A DNA stretch of 5,249 nucleotides from Balneolales bacterium (lineage in GTDB: Bacteria > Bacteroidota > Rhodothermia > Balneolales > Natronogracilivirgulaceae), in NCBI GenBank assembly GCA_007127695.1, contig SKYW01000064.1, positions 1 through 5,249 on the forward strand. The letters are read 5' to 3'. Position numbers and translations under genes: made by a program. A model generated the notes under the pieces. It was given only the letters and a program-made list of their open reading frames with translations. It searched no databases and was not told the origin of the DNA. Every line of letters starts with the position of its first letter. Position 1 is the first letter of the stretch. Below are positions 1 through 5,249 of this stretch, one piece after another.

Positions 1-2
1 AC

Positions 3-695
3 CTGGTGGACCTGTTCCTGACCGAGGCCGAACGCTGCGGCATGGATTTCTTCTTCGGCACCTACGACTCCGGCACCTACTGGGTCAACGGCCAATACCA
101 GAAGGAGACCGATATCAACCGCGCCTTCTGCGACGAAGTCATTGAGCGGTACGGCGACCGCAAGGCGTTCCGCGGGTGGTACATCTCGCACGAGATCAAC
201 ACCTTCGACGACGGGATGATGAAGGTCTACGAGCAACTCTCGGGACACCTGAAGGGACTGCATGACCTGCCCGTGTTCATATCTCCTTATGTCAAGGGCG
301 TCAAACAGTTCGGGGAGGAAGCGATCTCGCTGGACAAACACATCGACGAGTGGAGCCAGGTGTTCGCGCGACTTGAGGGCATTGTGGATATCGTGGCGTT
401 CCAGGACGGACAGGTCGGCCTGCACGAACTCGGCGACTACCTGCGCGTCAACGGCGAGCTGGCCGCGCGTCACGGGTTGCAAAGCTGGAGCAACGTCGAG
501 TCCTTCGACCGCGACATGCCCATCAAATTCCCGCCCATCGCCTGGCCCAAGATGCGCTACAAAATGGAAACGGCACTGGGATCCGGGGTGGACAAGCTCA
601 TCACCTTCGAATTCTCCCACTTCATGAGCCCGAACTCCATGTATCCTTCCGCCCGGACCCTCTTCGACCGTTACCGGGAATGGATGGATGCGTGA
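3..695 (+). CDS. DUF4434-type TIM-barrel glycoside-hydrolase-like protein (3' part, N-terminus outside window)
   Basis: The open frame runs in from the left edge and ends at TGA 693-695, so about 230 C-terminal residues are visible. The GTG at 6 is probably an internal Val codon, because the fragment opens in mid-helix just before a barrel strand. With codon 6-8 as residue 1, alternating beta/alpha segments resemble a TIM barrel: DFFFGTYDSG (14-23), GWYISHEIN (57-65), PVFISPYV (89-96), DIVAFQDG (128-135), SWSNVESF (160-167) and ITFEFSHFMSP near the end. The 'QDG' strand and the strand-end acidic residues E63 and E165 recall DUF4434, a family related to glycoside hydrolases. I infer that these glutamates are catalytic. 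An amino-sugar epimerase gene follows 63 bp downstream on the same strand, which fits a glycan-use operon. Substrate and localisation cannot be told, since any signal peptide would lie upstream. Family call moderately sure; function is inference. Confidence 0.72.
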   Translation: MVDLFLTEAERCGMDFFFGTYDSGTYWVNGQYQKETDINRAFCDEVIERYGDRKAFRGWYISHEINTFDDGMMKVYEQLSGHLKGLHDLPVFISPYVKGVKQFGEEAISLDKHIDEWSQVFARLEGIVDIVAFQDGQVGLHELGDYLRVNGELAARHGLQSWSNVESFDRDMPIKFPPIAWPKMRYKMETALGSGVDKLITFEFSHFMSPNSMYPSARTLFDRYREWMDA

Positions 696-724
696 GGCGG
701 CTTTTGTATCCAACCGAAACATTA

Positions 725-758
725 CACCTTTCCAACAACCTTTCCAATAACCTTTCCC
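725..758 (+). repeat. Three tandem 12-bp repeats abutting the epimerase start codon
   Basis: The heptamer CCTTTCC occurs at 727-733, 739-745 and 751-757, exactly 12 bp apart. Most flanking bases are shared (unit roughly AACCTTTCCAAY). The last copy touches the ATG at 759. The tract fills the leader where a Shine-Dalgarno would sit, and no purine-rich ribosome-binding sequence is present. It could be a slippage-prone tract, a protein-binding site, or chance low complexity. Confidence 0.6.
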
Positions 759-1934
759 ATGAGCACGTATCCACCCGTCACCGCTTACCGCAAACAGTTT
801 GAACGCGAACTGTTCGATCACGTCATCCCGTTCTGGGAGCGGCATTCGCCCGACCCGGAACACGGCGGGTATTTCAACTGCCTGGATCGCGACGGCAAAG
901 TCTACGACACCCGCAAGCACATCTGGCTTCAAGGGCGTCAGTCCTGGATGTTCAGCACGCTGTACCGCACCGTGGAGCAGAAGAAGGAGTGGCTGGATAT
1001 GGCCGCGTCCGGCATCCGGTTCCTGCGCGAACATGCCGTGCGGGAGGACGGGCGCGTCTATTTCTCCATGACCGCGGACGGCCGGCCGGTCTACCTGCAG
1101 CGCAAGATCTTTTCAGAGTGCTTCTACATCATGGCACTGACCGGATACGCCCATGCCACCGGCGAAACGCGATACCTGAGGGAGGCCGAGGCGCAGCTGG
1201 GCCGGGTATGGGAGTGGTCCGGGGATCTGTCCAAAGTGGGCCGCCCGCCCTTTGAAGGGGAGATTCCGTCGCAAGCGCTGGCCATCCCCATGATCCTGCT
1301 CAACCTCATCGAGGAGGTGACACTCGGCGAAGCGGGAGGATACCGGCAGGAAGTCGATGAATGCATCCGTCGGATGCTGCTGCACGTGCACCCGGACCGC
1401 CGGCTTGTCTTCGAAACGGTGGCGCCGGACGGGAGCTTCATCGACGATCCGGACGGACGCTTCCTGAATCCCGGACATGCCATCGAAGCCGGTTGGTTCC
1501 TGCAGCACTGGGCGCAGCGGCGGGGCGACGCCAAACTGGCCGGCACGGCCGCCGACATGGTGCGCTGGTCGTTCCGCAGCGGCTGGGATTCCGAACACGG
1601 CGGTATCTACTACTTCCTGGATTCCGAGGGGTACTCGCCGGTCCCGCTGGAATGGTCAATGAAACTCTGGTGGCCCCACTGCGAAGCGATGTACGCACAC
1701 CTGCTCAATTACCGGCTATCCGGCAGGGAATCCGACTGGCAGGCCTTTGCACAGGTCACCGACTACAGTTTTGCGCATTTCCCGGATCATGAGCACGGCG
1801 AGTGGTACGGCTATCTGGACCGGCAGGGCAACGTTACCCACCGTTTCAAGGGCGGTCCTTACAAGGGCTGTTTTCACGTGCCGAGAGCACTCTGGCTCTG
1901 CTGGAAAACCCTGCGCGAAATGGAAGTGTCGTGA
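759..1934 (+). CDS. N-acylglucosamine 2-epimerase (AGE / renin-binding protein family)
   Basis: This 391-residue cytoplasmic protein has no signal peptide. AGE enzymes interconvert N-acetylglucosamine and N-acetylmannosamine, a step in sialic acid/ManNAc metabolism. Its length is normal for the (alpha/alpha)6-barrel family. The expected active-site positions are all present: R60 in WLQGRQSW, H240 in NPGHAIEAGW, H307 and E309 in WWPHCEAM, and H373 in GCFHVPR. R60, H240 and H373 correspond to catalytic Arg/His residues described for cyanobacterial AGE. The C-terminal KGGPYKGCFHVPR block closely resembles animal renin-binding protein, as I recall it, and differs from the end typical of cellobiose 2-epimerases. 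The ATG at 759 is chosen because the N-terminus aligns with family starts; there is no Shine-Dalgarno, and 12-bp repeats precede it. It lies 63 bp after a glycoside-hydrolase-like gene. No nanA, nanK or transporter gene is visible, so the pathway is inferred. Another sugar 2-epimerase or isomerase activity remains possible. Confidence 0.9.
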   Translation: MSTYPPVTAYRKQFERELFDHVIPFWERHSPDPEHGGYFNCLDRDGKVYDTRKHIWLQGRQSWMFSTLYRTVEQKKEWLDMAASGIRFLREHAVREDGRVYFSMTADGRPVYLQRKIFSECFYIMALTGYAHATGETRYLREAEAQLGRVWEWSGDLSKVGRPPFEGEIPSQALAIPMILLNLIEEVTLGEAGGYRQEVDECIRRMLLHVHPDRRLVFETVAPDGSFIDDPDGRFLNPGHAIEAGWFLQHWAQRRGDAKLAGTAADMVRWSFRSGWDSEHGGIYYFLDSEGYSPVPLEWSMKLWWPHCEAMYAHLLNYRLSGRESDWQAFAQVTDYSFAHFPDHEHGEWYGYLDRQGNVTHRFKGGPYKGCFHVPRALWLCWKTLREMEVS

Positions 1935-2055
1935 TACCGGATGGACGGAAGGGCGGCCCTGCCACAGTTACCCTTCAAAACTGAAACCTTTGCTTCCTTT
2001 CCGACGTAAACCCGGAAATTGGGCATCCTGTTCCTTGTCAACAAAAGCGATTATC

Positions 2056-2127
2056 ATGAAAAAAACTATTACAACAACATTTCTGACGGTTTTGGTGCTG
2101 TTGGCCACATCCACACACCTTTCAGCA
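2056..2127 (+). other. Signal peptide coding segment of the SppA-like protein
   Basis: Residues 1-24 have two lysines after Met, a Thr/Leu/Val hydrophobic core and a small-residue cleavage site (L22-S23-A24, then Q25). Gln right after the cleavage site is common in exported Bacteroidota proteins. There is no lipobox cysteine, so signal peptidase I processing and release of the N-terminus are expected, rather than a retained membrane anchor. Confidence 0.8.
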
Positions 2128-4527
2128 CAGACACGCATCGGTTTTGAACGATATTTTGAGCGTACCGATTTTCTGATGGCTTCGCCCGGGGCCCTGACAT
2201 TCGGGCTCTATGGCTACGATAATCCGGCGCTGCTGCAATATGTGCATCAGCCTGATATGGCCTTTTACTGGACAAGCGACAATTTTGCCGGGGACATTGG
2301 CCGCTGGGGATTGATTTCCAGTTCACCTGGCTTTTCTTTCAGTTTTTTCAATAACGATTTTTCCGATGTCCGGTTCCGTGACTACAGAATCGCGTTCGGT
2401 GGCGGGACCGATGCCGCATCAGCAGGTTTTGCCATCAACTGGTACCGGGGAAATACGGCACCGGATGATCTCAGGACCAACCTGACCCTGGGCACGCTGT
2501 TCCGTCCAGCCCCCTATTTCTCGATCGGGATCACAGGCACGGCCACCTTCAACTACGAGTACTATGAGACGGTGATCGACATGGCAGTGCGTCCGCTCGG
2601 AACCCCGCTGCTGACCGTATTCGGCGACTATGCCGTGGGCGAGGGCAATGACGATTTCTTTGACGGACGCTGGTCGGCCGGGGCGGCCATCGAAGCCCTG
2701 CCGGGCGTGCGATTCACCGGCCGCTACATGGACGATATCGGCTTTACCGCGGGTGTGCAGTTCAGTCTGGGCCGCACGGGCGTCAGCTACCAGGCGCATC
2801 GCGACACCGACGGCAACCACCGCTACAACTCCTACAGCATCCGCGCCGGTGCCCTGGACCGCAACATCTTTGACAGCTACATGCGCCGCGACAGGAACTA
2901 TGTGAACGTAGGCGTGCGCGGCGGGCTTCCCTACCAGACGTTCCGCTTCATGGACAGCCGCCAGACCTATCTGGCCACACTGGACCAGATCCACCAGGCC
3001 GCCATGGATCCCGCTGTTGCCGGCATCGTGGTCAACACGACCAGCATGGGCATCGACCAGGCCAAGACATGGGAACTGCGCGAGGCGCTGAAACGGGCGC
3101 AAGCCAACGGCAAGAAAGTGATCGTGTATGTGGAACGCGGCGGCATGAACATCTTCCACCTGGCCAGCGTCGCCGATTACGTCATCATGGATCCCTACGG
3201 CGGCCTGACCATCCCGGGCTACGCCACCGGCACGACCTACCTGGCCGATATGCTCGAAGCCATCGGCATCGGGGTGGATGAATTCCGCGAGATGGAATAC
3301 AAATCCGCCTTCGAAGCGCTCTCCCGCACGGAAATGTCCGACGCCGACCGCGAGCAGCGCCAGGCCATCATCGACGGGTTCTACGATCTGGTCAAAGCGG
3401 ATGTGATCGATGGACGCGGTATCGACGGCGAGAAGTTCGATTCGCTCATCCAGCGCGGCATCGCACTCTCTCCCCAGGCACTGGTGGATGCGGCCATCGT
3501 CGACACGCTCGCCCGGCCCTCCGACATCAATGGCATCATTGAAAAACTGGAAGGCGACAAGAAAAACCGGATAAGCCCGGATGGTCTGTACGTCTATAAC
3601 AAACCGCGTGACGATCAGTGGGGCCCGACCAGCAAAATTGCCGTACTGTATGCCGAGGGTCCGACCATGAACGAAATCGGAATCCGTGCGCGTGTGCTTT
3701 CATCGGCCATCCGACAGGCGCGGGAAGACCGCAGCGTCAAGGCCGTGGTCATGCGTGCCGACTCGCCCGGCGGAGATCCGCTGGCATCTGACCTGGTGGC
3801 CGAAGAGCTGAGGAAGACGGCGGAAGTCAAGCCGGTGATCGTCTCCATGGGAAGGGTTGCCGCCTCGGGCGGTTACTGGATCTCCATGTACGCCGACACC
3901 ATCGTCGCCGCACCCAATACCGTTACCGGAAGCATTGGCGTGATTTCCGGATGGCTTTGGGATGACGGCATGAGCCGACGTCTTAGGTTGCATACCGACT
4001 ATGTGCAGCGCGGCGAATCGGCGGACCTGTCGTTCGGTCCAACCCTGCCGCTCATTGGGCTCAGCCTGCCCAACCGTCCGCTTTCCGAGCGGGAGCGCAG
4101 CGACCTGATCACACGCATGAACGACCTGTATGATCAGTTCATCGACAACGTGGCCGAAGGTCGCGATGCCGAATTCGACCAGATCAAGGAAGTGGCGGCC
4201 GGACGCGTCTGGACCGGTGCCGACGCCAAAGAAAGATTGCTTGTGGATGAGATCGGCAGCCTCTATACGGCTATTGAAATCGCAAAGGAAAAAGCGGGTG
4301 TACGTCCGGGCGACAAGGTGGAAATCGTCGAAGGCCCCGAACCCCAGCCGTTCTCCCTGGGATTGCTGTTCGGTCAGGTCTTCGGATCAGATGTGCCGCA
4401 AGTTAAAAAGCAGGATCCGGTCCGGGAGTATCTTGAACTCATGATCGAAAACAATGCCAATCCGCTGGTGATCATGCCGTTCGAATATTTTCAGTGGATG
4501 TACTACCTGGAGAACAAGGAGAAGTAA
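2056..4527 (+). CDS. sppA: SppA-type S49 signal-peptide peptidase with N-terminal outer-membrane beta-barrel-like domain
   Basis: This is an 823-residue exported protein. ATG 2056 is chosen because it gives a clean signal peptide (KK, hydrophobic core, LSA|Q with cleavage after A24); the frame stays open upstream, but only as overlap with the epimerase. Residues about 25-270 are rich in alternating aromatic/Gly strands (for example FSFSFFNNDF, ASAGFAINWYRG, FSIGITGTATF, FTAGVQFSLG) and look like an outer-membrane beta-barrel of FadL/PorV style. Residues about 280-470 form the first S49 domain, carrying the general-base Lys K416 in EYKSAFE (compare E. coli SppA K209). Residues about 526-745 form the second, with DSPGG (569-573), nucleophile S604 in AASGGYW (compare E. 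coli S409) and GSIGV. The K-S spacing of 188 is close to the 200 of E. coli. SppA normally degrades leftover signal peptides from an inner-membrane anchor. Here the anchor looks replaced by a barrel, suggesting outer-membrane placement (inference). No Shine-Dalgarno is visible. The S49 call is very firm; the barrel is predicted by eye. Confidence 0.9.
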   Translation: MKKTITTTFLTVLVLLATSTHLSAQTRIGFERYFERTDFLMASPGALTFGLYGYDNPALLQYVHQPDMAFYWTSDNFAGDIGRWGLISSSPGFSFSFFNNDFSDVRFRDYRIAFGGGTDAASAGFAINWYRGNTAPDDLRTNLTLGTLFRPAPYFSIGITGTATFNYEYYETVIDMAVRPLGTPLLTVFGDYAVGEGNDDFFDGRWSAGAAIEALPGVRFTGRYMDDIGFTAGVQFSLGRTGVSYQAHRDTDGNHRYNSYSIRAGALDRNIFDSYMRRDRNYVNVGVRGGLPYQTFRFMDSRQTYLATLDQIHQAAMDPAVAGIVVNTTSMGIDQAKTWELREALKRAQANGKKVIVYVERGGMNIFHLASVADYVIMDPYGGLTIPGYATGTTYLADMLEAIGIGVDEFREMEYKSAFEALSRTEMSDADREQRQAIIDGFYDLVKADVIDGRGIDGEKFDSLIQRGIALSPQALVDAAIVDTLARPSDINGIIEKLEGDKKNRISPDGLYVYNKPRDDQWGPTSKIAVLYAEGPTMNEIGIRARVLSSAIRQAREDRSVKAVVMRADSPGGDPLASDLVAEELRKTAEVKPVIVSMGRVAASGGYWISMYADTIVAAPNTVTGSIGVISGWLWDDGMSRRLRLHTDYVQRGESADLSFGPTLPLIGLSLPNRPLSERERSDLITRMNDLYDQFIDNVAEGRDAEFDQIKEVAAGRVWTGADAKERLLVDEIGSLYTAIEIAKEKAGVRPGDKVEIVEGPEPQPFSLGLLFGQVFGSDVPQVKKQDPVREYLELMIENNANPLVIMPFEYFQWMYYLENKEK

Positions 4528-4566
4528 TGCAGTCAGACAACTGCGGGTATCTGCCACGGCACCCGT
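4528..4566 (+). other. Two adjacent stem-loops after the SppA-like stop codon
   Basis: GCAGT (4529-4533) pairs with ACTGC (4540-4544) around a 6-nt loop. CGGG (4544-4547) pairs with CCCG (4562-4565), with TGC/GCA stacked inside after a TATC bulge. C4544 is claimed by both stems. No T-tract follows, so this is not a classical intrinsic terminator. It may protect the 3' end of the message or be incidental. Confidence 0.3.
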
Positions 4567-4618
4567 ACCGGACAGTTTAGGCGCGCATCCATCAGAAAAA
4601 GTAAGCGAAAAATCAGAA

Positions 4619-4646
4619 AGCGAAGGGCTCAAAAGGGCCTATCGCT
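4619..4646 (-). terminator. Possible terminator hairpin between the convergent genes
   Basis: AGCGA (4619-4623) pairs with TCGCT (4642-4646). GGCTC (4626-4630) pairs with GGGCC (4635-4639) around an AAAA loop, with one G-U pair in that stem plus a G-U and an A-A mismatch between the two stems. Read on the minus strand, the sequence after the hairpin is T-rich (TTCTGATTTTTCGC), starting 9 bp past the end of the cysteine-rich gene. The plus-strand side has no T-tract. It could serve that minus-strand gene, or both directions weakly. Confidence 0.4.
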
Positions 4647-4655
4647 ATAGTTGCA

Positions 4656-4865
4656 TTAACAGCAGCGTTTATCCATTTGGATGGGCGGACACGGCACGTC
4701 CCCGTATGAGCAGTAAACGCAGCAGTCGCCCGGTTTTGGTTTTACAACTTCATTGCAATGGTGGCATTGCCAGAAGTACTGGCAGGAGTCCGTTGGCATG
4801 GATTCTTTGAAACTGCTGCCGCAATGAGGGCATGTTATTGTTGATTCGGTGATTATGCCTGGCAT
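4656..4865 (-). CDS. GDCCVxC-family small cysteine-rich (zinc-ribbon-like) protein
   Basis: This 69-residue protein has 11 cysteines. An N-terminal CPHC (12-15) and a CHHC (34-37), with C28 between them, form a zinc-ribbon-like metal-binding set. The signature GDCCVYCSYG (46-55) then CPPIQ (59-63) follows, and the chain ends in Cys-Cys. I recognise this as the GDCCVxC domain family, some members of which are annotated as selenoproteins. Here every signature position is an ordinary Cys codon and the frame ends in TAA, so no selenocysteine recoding is needed. The biochemical role of the family is not established; metal or thiol handling is inferred from composition. The start at 4865 matches family length, and no Shine-Dalgarno is present. 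The gene converges on the protease gene, with a Bacteroidota-type promoter and a dyad upstream. It is too conserved in motif to be a chance frame. Confidence 0.88.
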   Translation of the reverse strand: MPGIITESTITCPHCGSSFKESMPTDSCQYFWQCHHCNEVVKPKPGDCCVYCSYGDVPCPPIQMDKRCC

Positions 4866-4891
4866 ATCGAAATTGGGACAAAGGCAAGTTT

Positions 4892-4905
4892 ACATTGTTC
4901 AATGT
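4892..4905. promoter_or_regulatory. 14-bp inverted repeat, candidate operator for the GDCCVxC gene
   Basis: ACATTG and CAATGT form a perfect 6-bp dyad around a 2-bp centre. It lies 27-40 bp upstream of the minus-strand start codon and directly abuts the predicted -7 element, so it would cover the transcription start. Position and symmetry suit a dimeric repressor. No regulator gene is visible in the window, and a chance palindrome cannot be excluded. Confidence 0.4.
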
Positions 4906-4936
4906 CCAAGATATCATCCTGACTCTAACAGCCAAA
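4906..4936 (-). promoter_or_regulatory. Predicted Bacteroidota-type promoter of the GDCCVxC gene
   Basis: On the minus strand, TTTG (plus 4933-4936) is followed by exactly 19 nt and then TATCTTGG (plus 4906-4913). This matches the -33 TTTG / -7 TAnnTTTG consensus of Bacteroidota primary-sigma promoters, with one mismatch in the -7 box. The start codon is about 40 bp further on. No transcript evidence is available. Confidence 0.45.
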
Positions 4937-4943
4937 ATATCTT

Positions 4944-5014
4944 ATGAAATGTCCATGACCGGGCATGATCCCGGACACGCAGGAGCATGATTATAATCGT
5001 CATGGACATTCTAT
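4944..5014. repeat. Array unit 1: hairpin with perfect 12-bp arms
   Basis: AATGTCCATGAC (4948-4959) is the exact inverse of GTCATGGACATT (4999-5010). Inside lie CCGGG (4959-4963) pairing with CCCGG (4970-4974) around a 6-nt loop, and the palindrome GATTATAATC (4989-4998) directly beside the 3' arm. Together these give a three-way junction. This unit differs most from the others in its stem sequences. Confidence 0.75.
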
Positions 5015-5195
5015 GTGACCTATTGAATCAAAAAATATTAACACATGAAATGAACATGACAGCCTCCGGCTGACGCACAGGAGGATGATTAAATCCTGTC
5101 ATGGACATTCTATGTGACCTATGAAATCAAAAATATTAACACATGAAATGAACATGACAGCCTCCGGCTGACGCACAGGAGGATGATTAAATCCT
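4999..5195. repeat. Near-identical direct duplication (99 bp + 98 bp)
   Basis: Segment 4999-5097 is repeated at 5098-5195 with about three differences: two adjacent substitutions near the middle and one A lost from an A-tract. Identity continues for six more bases (GTCATG, 5196-5201) into unit 3. The near identity points to a recent duplication, probably by recombination or slippage between GTCATG arms. Confidence 0.85.
5042..5116. repeat. Array unit 2: chimeric hairpin
   Basis: The arms CATGACA (5055-5061) and TGTCATG (5097-5103) pair, with weaker pairing extending outward to CACATG (5042-5047) and TATGTG (5111-5116). The inner stems are AGCC/GGCT (5061-5064 with 5068-5071) and GGAT/ATCC (5083-5086 with 5093-5096). 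The 5' half is identical to unit 3 and the 3' flank matches unit 1, as expected for a duplication product. Confidence 0.7.
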
Positions 5196-5211
5196 GTCAT
5201 GTGAATTCATT
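5140..5211. repeat. Array unit 3: hairpin with diverged 3' flank
   Basis: The first 59 bp from ATGAAATG (5143) are identical to unit 2, including all stems up to CTGTCATG (5194-5201). The sequence then departs, with GTGAATTCATT replacing the GGACATT arm seen in units 1 and 2. TTCATT (5206-5211) can still pair with AATGAA of the 5' arm if four bases bulge out. Confidence 0.7.
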
Positions 5212-5249
5212 CTGACATTATGAATCTTAATTGATTTAAACAGATGAAA

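Larger units (their letters stand above)
4944..5249. repeat. Tandem array of ~100-bp structured repeat units (three units plus start of a fourth)
   Basis: ATGAAA(TG) marks unit starts at 4944, 5045, 5143 and 5244, giving spacings of 101, 98 and 101 bp. The last start is cut by the window edge. Each unit has a 5' arm near CATGAC and a 3' arm near GTCATG that are inverted copies, enclosing about 35-40 nt with a conserved ACGCA...GGAG.ATGATTA..ATC core and internal stems. AT-rich linkers of about 25-40 bp (including AATATTAACAC in two of them) separate the hairpins. No plausible protein-coding frame spans the region. It is not a CRISPR: the repeats are contiguous and no unique spacers are present. 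I saw none of the R'/R'' core sites expected of integron attC sites. It could be tandem structured RNAs, a repetitive extragenic palindrome cluster, or a site bound or cut by a nuclease or transposase; function unknown. Confidence 0.85.

Noticed and set aside
1113..1598. Minus-strand open frames inside the epimerase gene
   Set aside because: They mirror a well-conserved AGE coding sequence; no motif or start signal supports them.
1950..1970. AGGGC/GCCCT hairpin between the epimerase and protease genes
   Set aside because: The stem is only four pairs around three bases and no T-tract follows, so it is not a credible terminator.
1747..2055. N-terminal extension of the protease frame back to ATG 1747
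   Set aside because: This part overlaps the epimerase in another frame, has no protein-like character, and would bury the clear signal peptide that begins at 2056.
2419..3159. Long minus-strand open frame of 246 codons inside the protease gene
   Set aside because: It is an antisense shadow of a GC-rich gene. It is His/Val/Ala-rich with no recognisable motif, and the plus strand has clear conserved S49 features there.
4750..4935. Second minus-strand open frame of 61 codons overlapping the GDCCVxC gene
   Set aside because: It is out of frame with a strongly recognisable family member and has no motif of its own.
4951..4992. Short peptide frame in array unit 1 (ATG 4951, 13 codons then TGA)
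   Set aside because: The equivalent frame in units 2 and 3 stops after seven codons with a different sequence, so peptide coding is not conserved while the stems are.
4944..5249. CRISPR array or integron attC cluster
   Set aside because: Near-identical sequence continues through the linkers, leaving no unique spacers. I saw no GTTRRRY/RYYYAAC core sites, and the spacing leaves no room for cassettes.

Overview
The window looks like chromosome from a Bacteroidota-type (FCB) bacterium, possibly a Rhodothermota/Balneolota-like lineage. Three things suggest this. The genes are moderately GC-rich but lack Shine-Dalgarno sequences. The exported protein has a typical '...LSA|Q' signal peptide. The only convincing promoter fits the Bacteroidota -33/-7 pattern (TTTG-N19-TAnnTTTG). 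The lineage is inferred; no rRNA or other marker gene is present.

Layout: (1) 3-695 (+) is the 3' part of a gene for a DUF4434-type TIM-barrel, glycoside-hydrolase-like protein, cut by the left edge. (2) 759-1934 (+) is a complete AGE/renin-binding-protein family N-acylglucosamine 2-epimerase with its active-site residues intact. (3) 2056-4527 (+) is an 823-residue exported protein with a signal peptide, an outer-membrane beta-barrel-like region of about 245 residues, and a complete SppA-type tandem S49 peptidase with the Lys/Ser dyad (K416, S604). (4) 4528-4655 is a short spacer with hairpins. (5) 4656-4865 (-) is a 69-residue cysteine-rich GDCCVxC-family protein with its own predicted promoter and a 14-bp dyad next to it. 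(6) 4944-5249 is a gene-free AT-rich tract holding a tandem array of units spaced 98-101 bp apart. Each unit folds into a long-armed hairpin that can be drawn as a three-way junction. A fourth unit appears to begin at the right edge.

The first two genes plausibly act together in carbohydrate use: a glycan-active enzyme followed by an amino-sugar epimerase. The protease gene follows on the same strand after 121 bp with no convincing terminator, but it is functionally separate, in envelope protein turnover. The GDCCVxC gene converges on this block.

The two most unusual items are the barrel-protease fusion and the structured repeat array. Units 1 and 2 of the array differ in stem sequence but keep the same pairing, which suggests selection on an RNA or single-stranded DNA fold. 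No CRISPR, transposase, integrase, reverse transcriptase, tRNA or rRNA was seen.
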